A stretch of DNA of 7,893 bases from Alphaproteobacteria bacterium UBA5343 (GTDB taxonomy: Bacteria > Pseudomonadota > Alphaproteobacteria > RF32 > UBA5343), in contig DHQH01000093.1 in assembly GCA_002410125.1 (NCBI GenBank), positions 7,008 to 14,900 on the forward strand, written 5' to 3'. Made by a program: the position numbers and the translations under genes. Position 1 is the first letter of the stretch, and each line of letters opens with the position of its first letter. Below are positions 1 through 7,086 of the stretch, in pieces. A model generated the notes under the pieces. That model was not told the origin of the DNA. It ran no database searches and was given only the letters and a program-made list of their open reading frames with translations.

Positions 1-246
1 AGTACCCTTTGATGCAGCCAACATCATTAATCCCATAATAGATTTTCCATCAACAATATGACCGTCTTTCTCAACCATAATCTCAGCTTCATAACCATTC
101 GCAGTCTTCACAAAAGCTGCCGCAGCCCTTGCATGAAGACCTTTTATATTACAAATTTCAACAATATTTGATATTTTGCATTCACCAGCTTTGCAAGCTA
201 ATTTGTCAGTTCCATAAGGTGATAATTTTGATAAATCTTTAGTCAT
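1..246 (-). CDS. ptsH: HPr phosphocarrier protein of the PTS (C-terminus cut by the window edge)
   Basis: HPr carries phosphate from EI to EIIA proteins in the cytoplasm and is the substrate of HPr kinase. I translated the minus strand from the ATG at 246: 82 codons stay open to the window edge. The active-site motif GLHARAAA puts the phosphorylated histidine at residue 38. The motif DGKSIMGLMMLAA puts the regulatory serine at 69, exactly 31 residues later, as with His15/Ser46 in standard HPr. The start is supported by AGGAAAG just upstream, which overlaps the EIIA stop, and no other Met occurs before residue 57. The protein therefore has about 23 extra N-terminal residues, including Cys18 and Cys23, with Cys32 following inside the HPr fold. 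It lies 8 nt downstream of EIIA and is the last visible operon gene; the missing end should be only a few residues to about 25. The HPr identity is secure. Confidence 0.95.
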   Translation of the reverse strand, partial: MTKDLSKLSPYGTDKLACKAGECKISNIVEICNIKGLHARAAAAFVKTANGYEAEIMVEKDGHIVDGKSIMGLMMLAASKGT

Positions 247-254
247 ATTCTTTC

Positions 255-650
255 CTATTTCAATAAGTTAGATGCGATGTTAATATATTTTCTACCAGCA
301 TCTTGTGCTTCAAAAACAGCTTTTTCAATTGCCATTTCTTTTCTAACACTAAGAAGTTTAATCATCATTGGTAGGTTAATCCCAGCTAAAACCTCAACTC
401 CTTCTTTTTCCATAATAGAAATAGCTAAATTAGATGGAGTTCCACCAAACATATCAGTTAAGACAACTACACCTTTGCCGTTATCAACTTGTTTAACACA
501 TTCAATAATGTCATTGCGTCTTTTTTCCATATTATCTTCTGGACCAATGCATACAGTTTTAATATTTTCTTGCTTGCCAACAACATGTTCCGAAGCTGAA
601 ACAAACTCATCAGCCAAATTTCCATGTGTTACCAGAACCATACCAATCAT
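255..650 (-). CDS. manX: PTS EIIA component, mannose (Man/Sor) family
   Basis: This is a soluble cytoplasmic phosphoacceptor that takes phosphate from HPr. The N-terminus MIGMVLVTHG carries the active-site histidine (residue 9 from the ATG at 650). The second family motif TDMFGGTPSN (residues about 65-74) closes the active site. At 131 aa it is a single EIIA domain with no fused EIIB. An in-frame GTG exists at 656, but the Shine-Dalgarno GAGGT (661-657) would abut it, whereas it sits 6 nt from the ATG at 650, so I prefer 650. The gene lies between hprK and HPr. No EIIB, EIIC or EIID is visible, which fits the alphaproteobacterial regulatory PTS where the phosphorylation state is the output rather than sugar uptake (family knowledge; the target here is unknown). 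The symbol follows common annotation practice. Confidence 0.93.
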   Translation of the reverse strand: MIGMVLVTHGNLADEFVSASEHVVGKQENIKTVCIGPEDNMEKRRNDIIECVKQVDNGKGVVVLTDMFGGTPSNLAISIMEKEGVEVLAGINLPMMIKLLSVRKEMAIEKAVFEAQDAGRKYINIASNLLK

Positions 651-689
651 TTTCACACCTCAAAAATTTCAAATATTATTATTAAGAAT

Positions 690-724
690 AGGAATTTAGC
701 ATATTTATAAAATATAGCAATCCT
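690..724. repeat. Imperfect inverted repeat between hprK and EIIA
   Basis: The arms AGGA (690-693) and TCCT (721-724) enclose ATATTT/AAATAT (701-706 and 710-715), giving an AT-rich imperfect hairpin that overlaps the hprK stop codon. On the minus strand no T-run follows, so it is not a good terminator. It could be an RNA processing or stability element, or chance in AT-rich DNA. The same gap has a weak promoter-like pair on the minus strand (TTGCTA, 16 nt, TAAATT) that might give EIIA-HPr extra transcription. Both readings are tentative. Confidence 0.25.
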
Positions 725-1181
725 ATTTTTTTATTAAAAAACCTCTATATAAATCTGTTTTCTTATTAATCACATCAATAGCCGCCAAAATCTTTAGGTA
801 TATAAAGCTATCATGCCAAAACAAATTAATTTTAGGGCATTCTACATCACAAAGTTTAAAACAATCATAATCAGGCAATCTCTCAGTATCTTTTTCTTCT
901 CTAACCAAATTAATAACTAATTTTATCTCAGTTTTCTCAATTGATGGAGATTTAACTATCCCAACATTTCTAACTTCTATCAAATCTTTTAGAGTATCAT
1001 GCCTTTTAGCAATTACTTTTTCTTCTATTTTTTCAAGTTCAACATAATCATCAACAACTAGTTTTGCCCCATAATTCCTAATCAGATTATAAGCGTGAAG
1101 AGATTTACCAGACCCTGTTTCTCCAACCAGCATCACCCCAATACCATCTATTTCTATAACTGTTGAATGAACACTATTCAT
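723..1181 (-). CDS. hprK: HPr kinase/phosphorylase, short alphaproteobacterial form
   Basis: HprK phosphorylates HPr on its regulatory serine and can reverse the reaction. At 152 aa this has only the C-terminal catalytic domain; the roughly 130-residue N-terminal domain of Firmicute HprK is absent, as is normal in Alphaproteobacteria. Visible motifs are the P-loop GETGSGKS (residues 20-27), the acidic pair Asp44-Asp45 in LVVDD, and EVRNVGIV (69-76), which matches the family signature EVRGLGI with Gly-Leu replaced by Asn-Val. The partner serine is intact in the HPr encoded downstream. The ATG at 1181 lies 6 nt after an AGGAG, and the first 8 nt overlap the end of the ABC transporter gene, so translation is probably coupled. 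Whether it keeps the phosphorylase activity cannot be read from sequence alone. Confidence 0.92.
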   Translation of the reverse strand: MNSVHSTVIEIDGIGVMLVGETGSGKSLHAYNLIRNYGAKLVVDDYVELEKIEEKVIAKRHDTLKDLIEVRNVGIVKSPSIEKTEIKLVINLVREEKDTERLPDYDCFKLCDVECPKINLFWHDSFIYLKILAAIDVINKKTDLYRGFLIKK

Positions 1182-2958
1182 TCATATCTCCTGTAATAAA
1201 GCCATCTGTTTGCATTTTCCAAAGTTTCTTATAAACCCCATCTCTTCTAACCAAAGAATTATGATTCCCTTCTGCTACAATCTTTCCTTTTTCAAACACA
1301 ATAATCCTGTCCATTTCTTTTAGTGTAGATAATCTATGGGCAATAGCAATAACAGTTTTATTTTTCATCACATTTTTTAACGATTTTTGAATATATTCTT
1401 CAGATTCACTATCAAGAGAAGATGTTGCTTCATCTAAAACCAAAATAGGAGAGTTTTTAAGGATTGCTCTAGCAATCGCCACTCTTTGTCTTTCTCCACC
1501 TGATAATTTAACCCCTCGCTCACCAACTAAAGAATTATAACCATCTTTTAATTCTTTGATAAACTCGTCAGCATAGGCCTTTTTAGAAGCATTTTTTGCT
1601 CTAAGATCAGATGCCTTAACATCTCCATATCTAATATTTTCTAAAACACTGCGATTAAATAAAGTAATATCTTGCGGAATTGTGCTAATAGCCTTGTTTA
1701 GTGAGTTCTGTTTAACTTGTGATACATCTTGTCCATCAATAGTAATTTTTCCACTATTTACATTATAAGCCCTAGATAATAGTTTTACAAAGCTTGACTT
1801 ACCACTACCACTAACCCCAACAATTCCAACTTTTTCTTTAGCTTTTATTTCTAATGATAAATCTTCAAATAATACCCTATCTTCACTATAGCCAAACCTC
1901 ACATTTTCAAATTTGATATTTCCTTTTTTAACCTCGATATTTTTAGCCCCCTTAACATCAACAATATCAAAAGGTTTATATAAGATCTCAAGAGATGAGT
2001 TGATTTTTCCTACCGAACTAGAGATGGTGTTTAAGAAATGAGTCATTGGGAAAACTCTGCTAGATAAGTGATTAAAAACAGTTATAACAAATATTAAATC
2101 ACTAGCTGATATTATATCTTCACTCCAATAATATATGCATATTATAGAGAATATCATTCTAGAAAATTCCATAAATATTCTATTACAATTCTCTGTAGAT
2201 ATATTTCTTTGTAGTTCTTTTTCTTCAGCTCTTTGTGTTTCTTTTATATATTTGACTAAATATTGTCTTTCAAAAACCATATTATGGTTTCTTTTTATCT
2301 CAACTGCATTCACAAAATCATCATTAACTATTCCAAATAATTTATTATGCTTTTCAGCTACTTTTTTAGCAAATTTATAAACTATTAAACTAAGTTTTTT
2401 AGAGAAGAATGTGATAATAAAAAACCAGACCAACCCAATAATGGCAAAATGCCAATATACATTAGCTAAAAATATAATTGATATTATTAAAAATATACAA
2501 GGGGTTATTACTCCAAAATTAATAGCATGGAATAATCTTTCAGTTGATGTCTTTAGAGTATTTAATTTGGATGATGTTTCGCCAGATAATTCATTTGTAA
2601 AAAATCTATCAGAATGCTTAAGTGTATGATTAAAGATAGTTAATGTTAGATTAGAACTAATTCTAGGATAGATTTTAGATGTAATATAGCCATATATCAC
2701 CCTTATAGCTACATCAATTGCCCCAATAAAGAAAATATAAACCGCTAAAAAATATATACTATTAATTACTATATTGCCGTCATATGCTGATACAGAATCA
2801 TATAATTTGGCAGTATATAGCAAGCCAAGTCTAGACGCTGTCTCTAAAACTACAGTAATTAATAAAATAAATACTATATACCATTTAAACTTTCTTACAT
2901 ATCTAAGTAGGAATTTTTTTGTTTGAGCTTTTATTTTTATATGGGCTTTTTCTGTCAT
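1174..2958 (-). CDS. ABC transporter half-molecule (permease fused to ATPase), exporter type
   Basis: This 594-aa protein has the MsbA-like exporter layout: a membrane domain with about six hydrophobic segments (roughly 26-45, 65-85, 147-165, 170-186, 264-278, 283-300), then an ATPase domain from about 345. The ATPase is intact: Walker A GVSGSGKS (381-388), Q-loop Gln429, signature LSGGERQR (485-492), Walker B ILVLDE (505-510) and the switch His541 in IAHRLST. It should work as an inner-membrane homodimer, or with a partner not in view. The substrate cannot be told; lipids, peptides and drugs are all possible. It starts 8 nt after the sensor kinase stop without a clear Shine-Dalgarno, suggesting coupled translation, and overlaps hprK by 8 nt. 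Its place inside the chvG-hprK pair is unusual and suggests control with, or by, the envelope-sensing system. Confidence 0.93.
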   Translation of the reverse strand: MTEKAHIKIKAQTKKFLLRYVRKFKWYIVFILLITVVLETASRLGLLYTAKLYDSVSAYDGNIVINSIYFLAVYIFFIGAIDVAIRVIYGYITSKIYPRISSNLTLTIFNHTLKHSDRFFTNELSGETSSKLNTLKTSTERLFHAINFGVITPCIFLIISIIFLANVYWHFAIIGLVWFFIITFFSKKLSLIVYKFAKKVAEKHNKLFGIVNDDFVNAVEIKRNHNMVFERQYLVKYIKETQRAEEKELQRNISTENCNRIFMEFSRMIFSIICIYYWSEDIISASDLIFVITVFNHLSSRVFPMTHFLNTISSSVGKINSSLEILYKPFDIVDVKGAKNIEVKKGNIKFENVRFGYSEDRVLFEDLSLEIKAKEKVGIVGVSGSGKSSFVKLLSRAYNVNSGKITIDGQDVSQVKQNSLNKAISTIPQDITLFNRSVLENIRYGDVKASDLRAKNASKKAYADEFIKELKDGYNSLVGERGVKLSGGERQRVAIARAILKNSPILVLDEATSSLDSESEEYIQKSLKNVMKNKTVIAIAHRLSTLKEMDRIIVFEKGKIVAEGNHNSLVRRDGVYKKLWKMQTDGFITGDMNE

Positions 2959-2966
2959 AGGATCAT

Positions 2967-4625
2967 CTAATCTTCTAATTCTATGACTTTTAGTCTGATA
3001 GTAAATTTAGCCCCTTTTTTACTATCATTAGAAGCTTTAACCTCGCCATCCATGCTTCTAACAATCTTCTTCACAATAGATAGCCCTAGTCCAGAATGAC
3101 TATCCGTCATACTCCAATCATCATCAATTCTATCAGAGTAAAACCTATCAAAAATCTTCTTCTCTTCACCTTTTTTTATACCCTTACCTTCATCAACAAT
3201 ATTAACAGTTATATACTTACCTCTCCTGCTCAAATTAATATTAATCTCACCATTGTCAGGGCTAAAAGAAACCGCGTTTGCAATAATATTATCAAATACT
3301 TGTATAACTTTTAATTTGTTAGCAAAGATATTTGATATTTTAGTTTTATCTCCAGTGGCTCTTATCTTAAAGGTTAAACCCTTATCATTTTTAATAGCCC
3401 GATATGTATGAACGATGCTCTTTAAACAATCATAAAGGCAAATTTTCTCCATTCTCTCTCTACTCATCTCCGCTTCAACTTTTGAAAGATTAGCAATATC
3501 CGTAATAATCTTATCGGCTCTATCGATATCATTTTTTACAATTTCAAAAAGTTGTAATTTTTTTTCTTCACTCTTCACAATCGGATAAGTCTCAACAGCA
3601 CTTTTAATAGATGTTAGTGGGTTTTTAAGTTCATGCGATACATCTGCAGCAAACTTCTCCATAGTATTTAATTTTCGCCATAAAGAATTTACCATAGACT
3701 TAAAAGATATAGACATTCTGCCTATTTCATCTCGTCTTTTAACCAGTTTGTTTAACTCAAAATATTCTTTAGTTTTACTAGATTTAATATTTTTTGCCGC
3801 ATCAGATAGTTTAATTAAAGGAATAGCAATAGAATAGAATAAATAAAGGGACAAGATAATAGTTAAAACAAAAGCAACCGCAAAAATCTTAAAAATAGTA
3901 TTTCTAACATCTGCTAATGTTTCTGCTACTAGTTTTGCATCCAAGCTAGCTAACACCACTCCAACGCTTTTATTGTAATATCTAATAGGGGTTGCAACTG
4001 TTAAAATCTTATCATCGCCATCTTGGTATCTAACCATAGACACGGTTTTTTTATATTTTAAGCTCTGAACAGCTTCACCATAATCTTTTATTGTTTCGTT
4101 TTCTTTTTCTTGATACTTCTCTATTTTTCTATAATCAATTTTATCGGCTAAAAATTTATTATAAAGATTTGTTAGTTTTGTAATAAAATCCAAACGTTCC
4201 TCTTTATAGATAATGCCTTGTTTTTTATCAATTTCTAACAATTTTCCAGTGTCAGCAATTTTCTTACCGCTATTATTAAAAACTCTATATCTAATGGAAT
4301 TGCTATTAACGGTTTTTTCTAAGATTCTCTTAGTAGTTGATGTTCTAATCCAATAAGTAATGGATTTACCAGTTATACTTCTATCATTTTTAACATAACT
4401 TTTCTCAACACCACTCTCAGCAATAGTAGTTGAAATTAAATTAGCATGCGATTTCATATATTCAAACTGACTATCAATTAAACCTTTTTGATAACTATCA
4501 AAGTTGATAATACCTACAAATAAAGCTAAAGGAGCAATCAGATTAACAGTCAATATCTTCCAAAAAATAGAAGAAGCAAAAAGTCTTTTATATCTAAAGT
4601 TTTTAATTTTTGTAATCAAAATCAC
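2967..4625 (-). CDS. chvG: ChvG-type membrane sensor histidine kinase
   Basis: This 552-aa protein senses an envelope or acid-type signal and phosphorylates the response regulator encoded upstream. Layout: first membrane segment about 23-41, periplasmic sensor domain about 42-243, second membrane segment about 244-266, HAMP about 267-320, HisKA with His331 in FAADVSHELKNPLTSIKSA (the wording typical of ChvG), then HATPase_c with N-box Asn446/Asn450, G1 box DEGKGI (478-483), F box FDRFY (492-496) and G2 box SGLGLSI (511-517). All catalytic motifs are intact. The start is uncertain: GTG at 4625 overlaps the chvI stop by 4 nt (GTGA), but the AAGGA is only 3 nt away from it. A TTG at 4619 would have 9 nt spacing. 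In rhizobia ChvG/ExoS is restrained by periplasmic ExoR; no such partner is visible here. Confidence 0.93.
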   Translation of the reverse strand: MILITKIKNFRYKRLFASSIFWKILTVNLIAPLALFVGIINFDSYQKGLIDSQFEYMKSHANLISTTIAESGVEKSYVKNDRSITGKSITYWIRTSTTKRILEKTVNSNSIRYRVFNNSGKKIADTGKLLEIDKKQGIIYKEERLDFITKLTNLYNKFLADKIDYRKIEKYQEKENETIKDYGEAVQSLKYKKTVSMVRYQDGDDKILTVATPIRYYNKSVGVVLASLDAKLVAETLADVRNTIFKIFAVAFVLTIILSLYLFYSIAIPLIKLSDAAKNIKSSKTKEYFELNKLVKRRDEIGRMSISFKSMVNSLWRKLNTMEKFAADVSHELKNPLTSIKSAVETYPIVKSEEKKLQLFEIVKNDIDRADKIITDIANLSKVEAEMSRERMEKICLYDCLKSIVHTYRAIKNDKGLTFKIRATGDKTKISNIFANKLKVIQVFDNIIANAVSFSPDNGEININLSRRGKYITVNIVDEGKGIKKGEEKKIFDRFYSDRIDDDWSMTDSHSGLGLSIVKKIVRSMDGEVKASNDSKKGAKFTIRLKVIELED

Positions 4626-5320
4626 ACTTCCTTATATTTATATCCAACCCCATATAGAGTTTCGATACAATCAAAACTATCATCGATCTTCTTAAATTTT
4701 TTTCTAATTCTCTTCACATGACTATCAATAGTCCTATCATCAACATAAATATTTTCACCATATGCTTCATCTATTAGTTGTTGGCGGTTTTTTATATGAC
4801 CAGGGTGGGTTGCTAAAGTTTGTAATAATAAAAACTCTGTAACAGTAAATTCAATAGGGGTATCTTTCCATTTACAAAGATGCTTACTAACATTTAGTTC
4901 CAAATAGCCCCTTTTAATCAAATCTTCACTAACTACTTCTTCAGCTTCATATCTTCTCAATACCGATTTAATTCTAGCAAGTAATAAATGTTGTGAAAAA
5001 GGTTTTTTAACATAATCATCAGCCCCCATAGAAAGCCCATGAATCTCATCCATTTCATCGTCTTTACTAGTTAAAAAGATAGTTGGCACATCACCATTAA
5101 CTTCTTTAATCTTAGATAAAGCTTCTGTTCCTGTCATTATAGGCATTTTAATATCTAAAATAATTAAATGAGGAATATCATTATCAGTAATTTTTTCAAT
5201 CACAGTCTTAGGGTTTGAAAAAGCATGTACTTCAAAACCTTCTTCTTCTAAGAGCATTTTAACAGAGGTTAATATACCAACATCATCATCAAGCAAAAAT
5301 ATTTTTTTAGCCCCAACCAT
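4622..5320 (-). CDS. chvI: ChvI-type response regulator (OmpR/PhoB family)
   Basis: This is a 232-aa DNA-binding transcription regulator and first gene of the leftward operon. The receiver domain (about 5-120) has the acidic pocket Asp11/Asp12, phosphoacceptor Asp56 in LDIKMP, Thr84 and Lys106. The winged-helix effector domain (about 135-230) includes YVDDRTIDSHVKRIRKKF (192-209), a close match to the ChvI recognition-helix region, and ends in YGVGYKY, the usual wing. The ATG at 5320 has GGAGA 6 nt upstream. The stop overlaps the sensor kinase start, the normal arrangement for a cognate pair. ChvI regulators often control their own operon; the divergent region 5321-5431 is the natural candidate target (inference). 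ChvI-type assignment over generic OmpR type rests on this motif together with the hprK/PTS neighbourhood. Confidence 0.93.
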   Translation of the reverse strand: MVGAKKIFLLDDDVGILTSVKMLLEEEGFEVHAFSNPKTVIEKITDNDIPHLIILDIKMPIMTGTEALSKIKEVNGDVPTIFLTSKDDEMDEIHGLSMGADDYVKKPFSQHLLLARIKSVLRRYEAEEVVSEDLIKRGYLELNVSKHLCKWKDTPIEFTVTEFLLLQTLATHPGHIKNRQQLIDEAYGENIYVDDRTIDSHVKRIRKKFKKIDDSFDCIETLYGVGYKYKEV

Positions 5321-5431
5321 TCATATTCTCCGATAAATCTTAACATCAACTAGCAAATTAAATTGACGATATTTTAATAATTAAGTAGCATTATAAGTAA
5401 TAATTATTAAAAATAGCTAAAGGATAATAAT
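5321..5431. promoter_or_regulatory. Divergent promoter region with a 12-bp dyad
   Basis: This 111-bp gap separates chvI (leftward) from the 137-aa gene (rightward). For the rightward gene, TTGACG (5363-5368) and TAGCAT (5386-5391) are 17 nt apart, and AAAGGA (5419-5424) is a clear ribosome binding site 7 nt before the ATG. For the leftward operon a perfect TATAAT lies on the minus strand at 5395-5390, without a convincing -35. A perfect 12-bp inverted repeat, TTTTAATAATTA (5372-5383) and TAATTATTAAAA (5401-5412), brackets both -10 boxes with a 17-nt spacer. It may be an operator for a dimeric regulator, but it is pure A/T, so chance is a real alternative. Confidence 0.5.
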
Positions 5432-5845
5432 ATGTCAGATGCTCAATATTACACAGTTATCGAAAAACAAGATTTTTATGAAATCATCCAAAATAAATAT
5501 GGTGAGTTAGCAATCTTCATTGATGCCAGAGCAGGTGTTCCAGCAGAACCATTATTAGAATATGATGGTAAGTCAACAGCACTACTTAAAAGAGATGCAA
5601 ATCTAGCAGTAAGATTAGATGATATTGATGAGGAAGCCAAAGAACCATTAGCATCTTCAGAAGTTGTGATGATTGCCGAGCTAAGAGGTAGAATCGTAGA
5701 ACGAGTTTATGGTGTTGCAGTAGAAAATGTAGAAGAAATCGTATTTGAAGGTGTAACCAGAGGCGATGAAATCAGAAAAGCTAAATCAAGAGAAGAGCTT
5801 TTAGAAAAATTTGGTGCAGTTAAAACTTGGGCAAGCGGTAAATAA
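5432..5845 (+). CDS. Hypothetical acidic cytoplasmic protein, 137 aa
   Basis: I do not recognise this family. The reading frame is well supported: a good Shine-Dalgarno AAAGGA 7 nt before the ATG, a plausible promoter upstream, and normal protein-like composition throughout. The product has no signal peptide, no membrane segment, no cysteine and no histidine, and is rich in Asp and Glu. It appears to be mixed alpha/beta: a hydrophobic strand GELAIFID (24-31), a long middle stretch with DDIDEEAKEP, a strand-rich part with VYGVAVENVEEIVFEGV, and a charged C-terminal helix around KSREELLEKFG. It is divergent from chvI, where rhizobial genomes often carry pckA, and is followed after 22 nt by the LOG-like gene, so the two are probably co-transcribed. 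No function is assigned. Confidence 0.85.
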   Translation: MSDAQYYTVIEKQDFYEIIQNKYGELAIFIDARAGVPAEPLLEYDGKSTALLKRDANLAVRLDDIDEEAKEPLASSEVVMIAELRGRIVERVYGVAVENVEEIVFEGVTRGDEIRKAKSREELLEKFGAVKTWASGK

Positions 5846-5867
5846 TATAAAGAAAGTAATCTAATTA

Positions 5868-6944
5868 ATGCAAAATACCCCTTTAAGAGTTCACATAGTT
5901 GAGCAATCCTCAGGCATGGGATATATTGAGCCCGATGCTTTGGGTTTTGAAAAAATAGAAAATATAGAAGTATTTACTCCAGAGTTGTCAGCCTCAGAAC
6001 TAAAAGAATATCACCAATATTTCAAAGAATCAGATGCTTTTATCATATTACCAAATGCTAATCCTTTAGTCGTAGCATCAATTTTAGTTGATAGGCAATA
6101 TAGTGACATCGCTGCAGTAAAACCTGTAATTATCTATCATGAAGAAGACAAACCAAGCCCTTGGGTAGGTTTAGTGAATGATTTAAAAGCAGCAGGTTTC
6201 ATAAAACAAGACTTCAAAAGACTTATAAGCAATGTTACCGATGACTTAGCAGATGTTTCTTTCTTTTTATCCAGTCATATGAAAGTTTATAGAGAAAAAC
6301 TAAAATCTGCTAAGGAAAATAGAACAATTTTTAACTCTGACTATCCAATTGATAAAGCTCTAGACTTTGCCAAACAACATAATAAACATATTAATTGGGA
6401 AAGAATGAGTGAGTTAAAAGAAAATATCTGTGTTTTTTGTTCTAACTCCACTGAGGATGAAAGATTTTTAGATCAATCATTAAAAACCGGTGAAATTATC
6501 GCTAAGAATAACAAAGCACTAGTATTTGGTGGTTCAAATCGCTCAATGATGGATGGTGTTGCCAAATCAGCCCAATCAAACGGAACTTATGTTATTGGTA
6601 TTACTACCCCAACCTTTGTTGGTAAAGAGCTAATCTTAGATGGCAGTAATATCCATATTGACCCAATAGAAATTGCCGAAGATATCTATGCTAGAATGCA
6701 TGATATGTTTGCCCATTCTAAAAGTTTAGTAGTTTTAGCTGGTGGACTTGGAACAGTTCAAGAAACCATCGCCTCATTTAAAATGAAACAAGATTACCCA
6801 GAAATGAAAGATAAAAAGATTATTATTGTTAATGAATATAGTTTTTGGAATGATTTCATCAAAATCCTAATCTCTGCTGGTTATGAGATAGGTGAAGATT
6901 TTGAAGTTGTAAATAATTTAGATGAATTAGATAATATTATATAA
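5868..6944 (+). CDS. LOG-family Rossmann-fold protein with an extra degenerate N-terminal half
   Basis: LOG proteins (the former lysine-decarboxylase-like family) are nucleoside-monophosphate phosphoribohydrolases; some make cytokinin bases. The C-terminal domain (about 183-358) shows the family plan: VFGGSNRSMMDGVA (219-232) at the nucleotide-binding loop, Arg276, and AGGLGTVQE (291-299), equivalent to PGGxGTxxE. The usual leading proline is Ala291, and the lysine that normally follows the arginine is Met277. Glu299 and the GG-GT core are kept. Residues about 1-170 are an added region; about 55-130 line up with the C-terminal half of the same protein but lack GGxGT, suggesting a duplicated and degraded LOG half. 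At 358 aa it is much longer than a single-domain LOG (about 180-220). The ATG at 5868 has only a weak AGAAAG upstream. Activity is plausible but unproven. Confidence 0.85.
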   Translation: MQNTPLRVHIVEQSSGMGYIEPDALGFEKIENIEVFTPELSASELKEYHQYFKESDAFIILPNANPLVVASILVDRQYSDIAAVKPVIIYHEEDKPSPWVGLVNDLKAAGFIKQDFKRLISNVTDDLADVSFFLSSHMKVYREKLKSAKENRTIFNSDYPIDKALDFAKQHNKHINWERMSELKENICVFCSNSTEDERFLDQSLKTGEIIAKNNKALVFGGSNRSMMDGVAKSAQSNGTYVIGITTPTFVGKELILDGSNIHIDPIEIAEDIYARMHDMFAHSKSLVVLAGGLGTVQETIASFKMKQDYPEMKDKKIIIVNEYSFWNDFIKILISAGYEIGEDFEVVNNLDELDNII

Positions 6945-6992
6945 AAATCCCATATAGATAGTTCTAATATTTTCTAGAATCTTAAGGATTTT
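6944..6992 (+). terminator. Possible terminator after the LOG-like gene
   Basis: AAAATCC (6944-6950) and GGATTTT (6986-6992) form a 7-bp outer stem. Inside, TTCTA/TAGAA around 6962-6979 forms a second stem with an AT-rich loop. The stem ends in a T-rich stretch just after the LOG stop codon, which suits a terminator, but the hairpin is interrupted and AT-rich. The rest of the 160-nt convergent gap to 7104 holds no ORF or RNA I recognise. Confidence 0.35.
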
Positions 6993-7064
6993 ATCATTAT
7001 TTTCACTTAAATGAATAGAAAAAGGTTAAAAAACGGCTCTGCAAAATTCTTATAAGGGGTAGGA

Positions 7065-7082
7065 TAGTTTTTATAAAAACTA
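7065..7082. repeat. Perfect 18-bp palindrome in the convergent gap
   Basis: The stretch TAGTTTTTATAAAAACTA is its own reverse complement over all 18 bases. It lies between the 3' ends of two convergent genes. It could form a weak hairpin in transcripts from either side and add to termination, or bind a symmetric protein. With 14 of 18 bases A or T its meaning is uncertain. Confidence 0.5.
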
Positions 7083-7086
7083 GATA

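Noticed and set aside
277..699. A 140-codon open frame on the plus strand opposite EIIA
   Set aside because: It is antisense to a gene with clear PTS motifs, has no ribosome binding site or recognisable domain, and looks like a shadow frame.
2135..2629. Two short plus-strand frames inside the ABC transporter
   Set aside because: They mirror the AT-rich membrane domain of the real minus-strand gene and have no independent support.
3096..3314. 72-codon plus-strand frame opposite the sensor kinase ATPase domain
   Set aside because: Antisense to conserved N and G box codons; no start signal and no protein-like motif.
4504..4695. 63-codon plus-strand frame across the chvI/chvG junction
   Set aside because: Spans the overlap of two well-supported genes on the other strand; a shadow frame.
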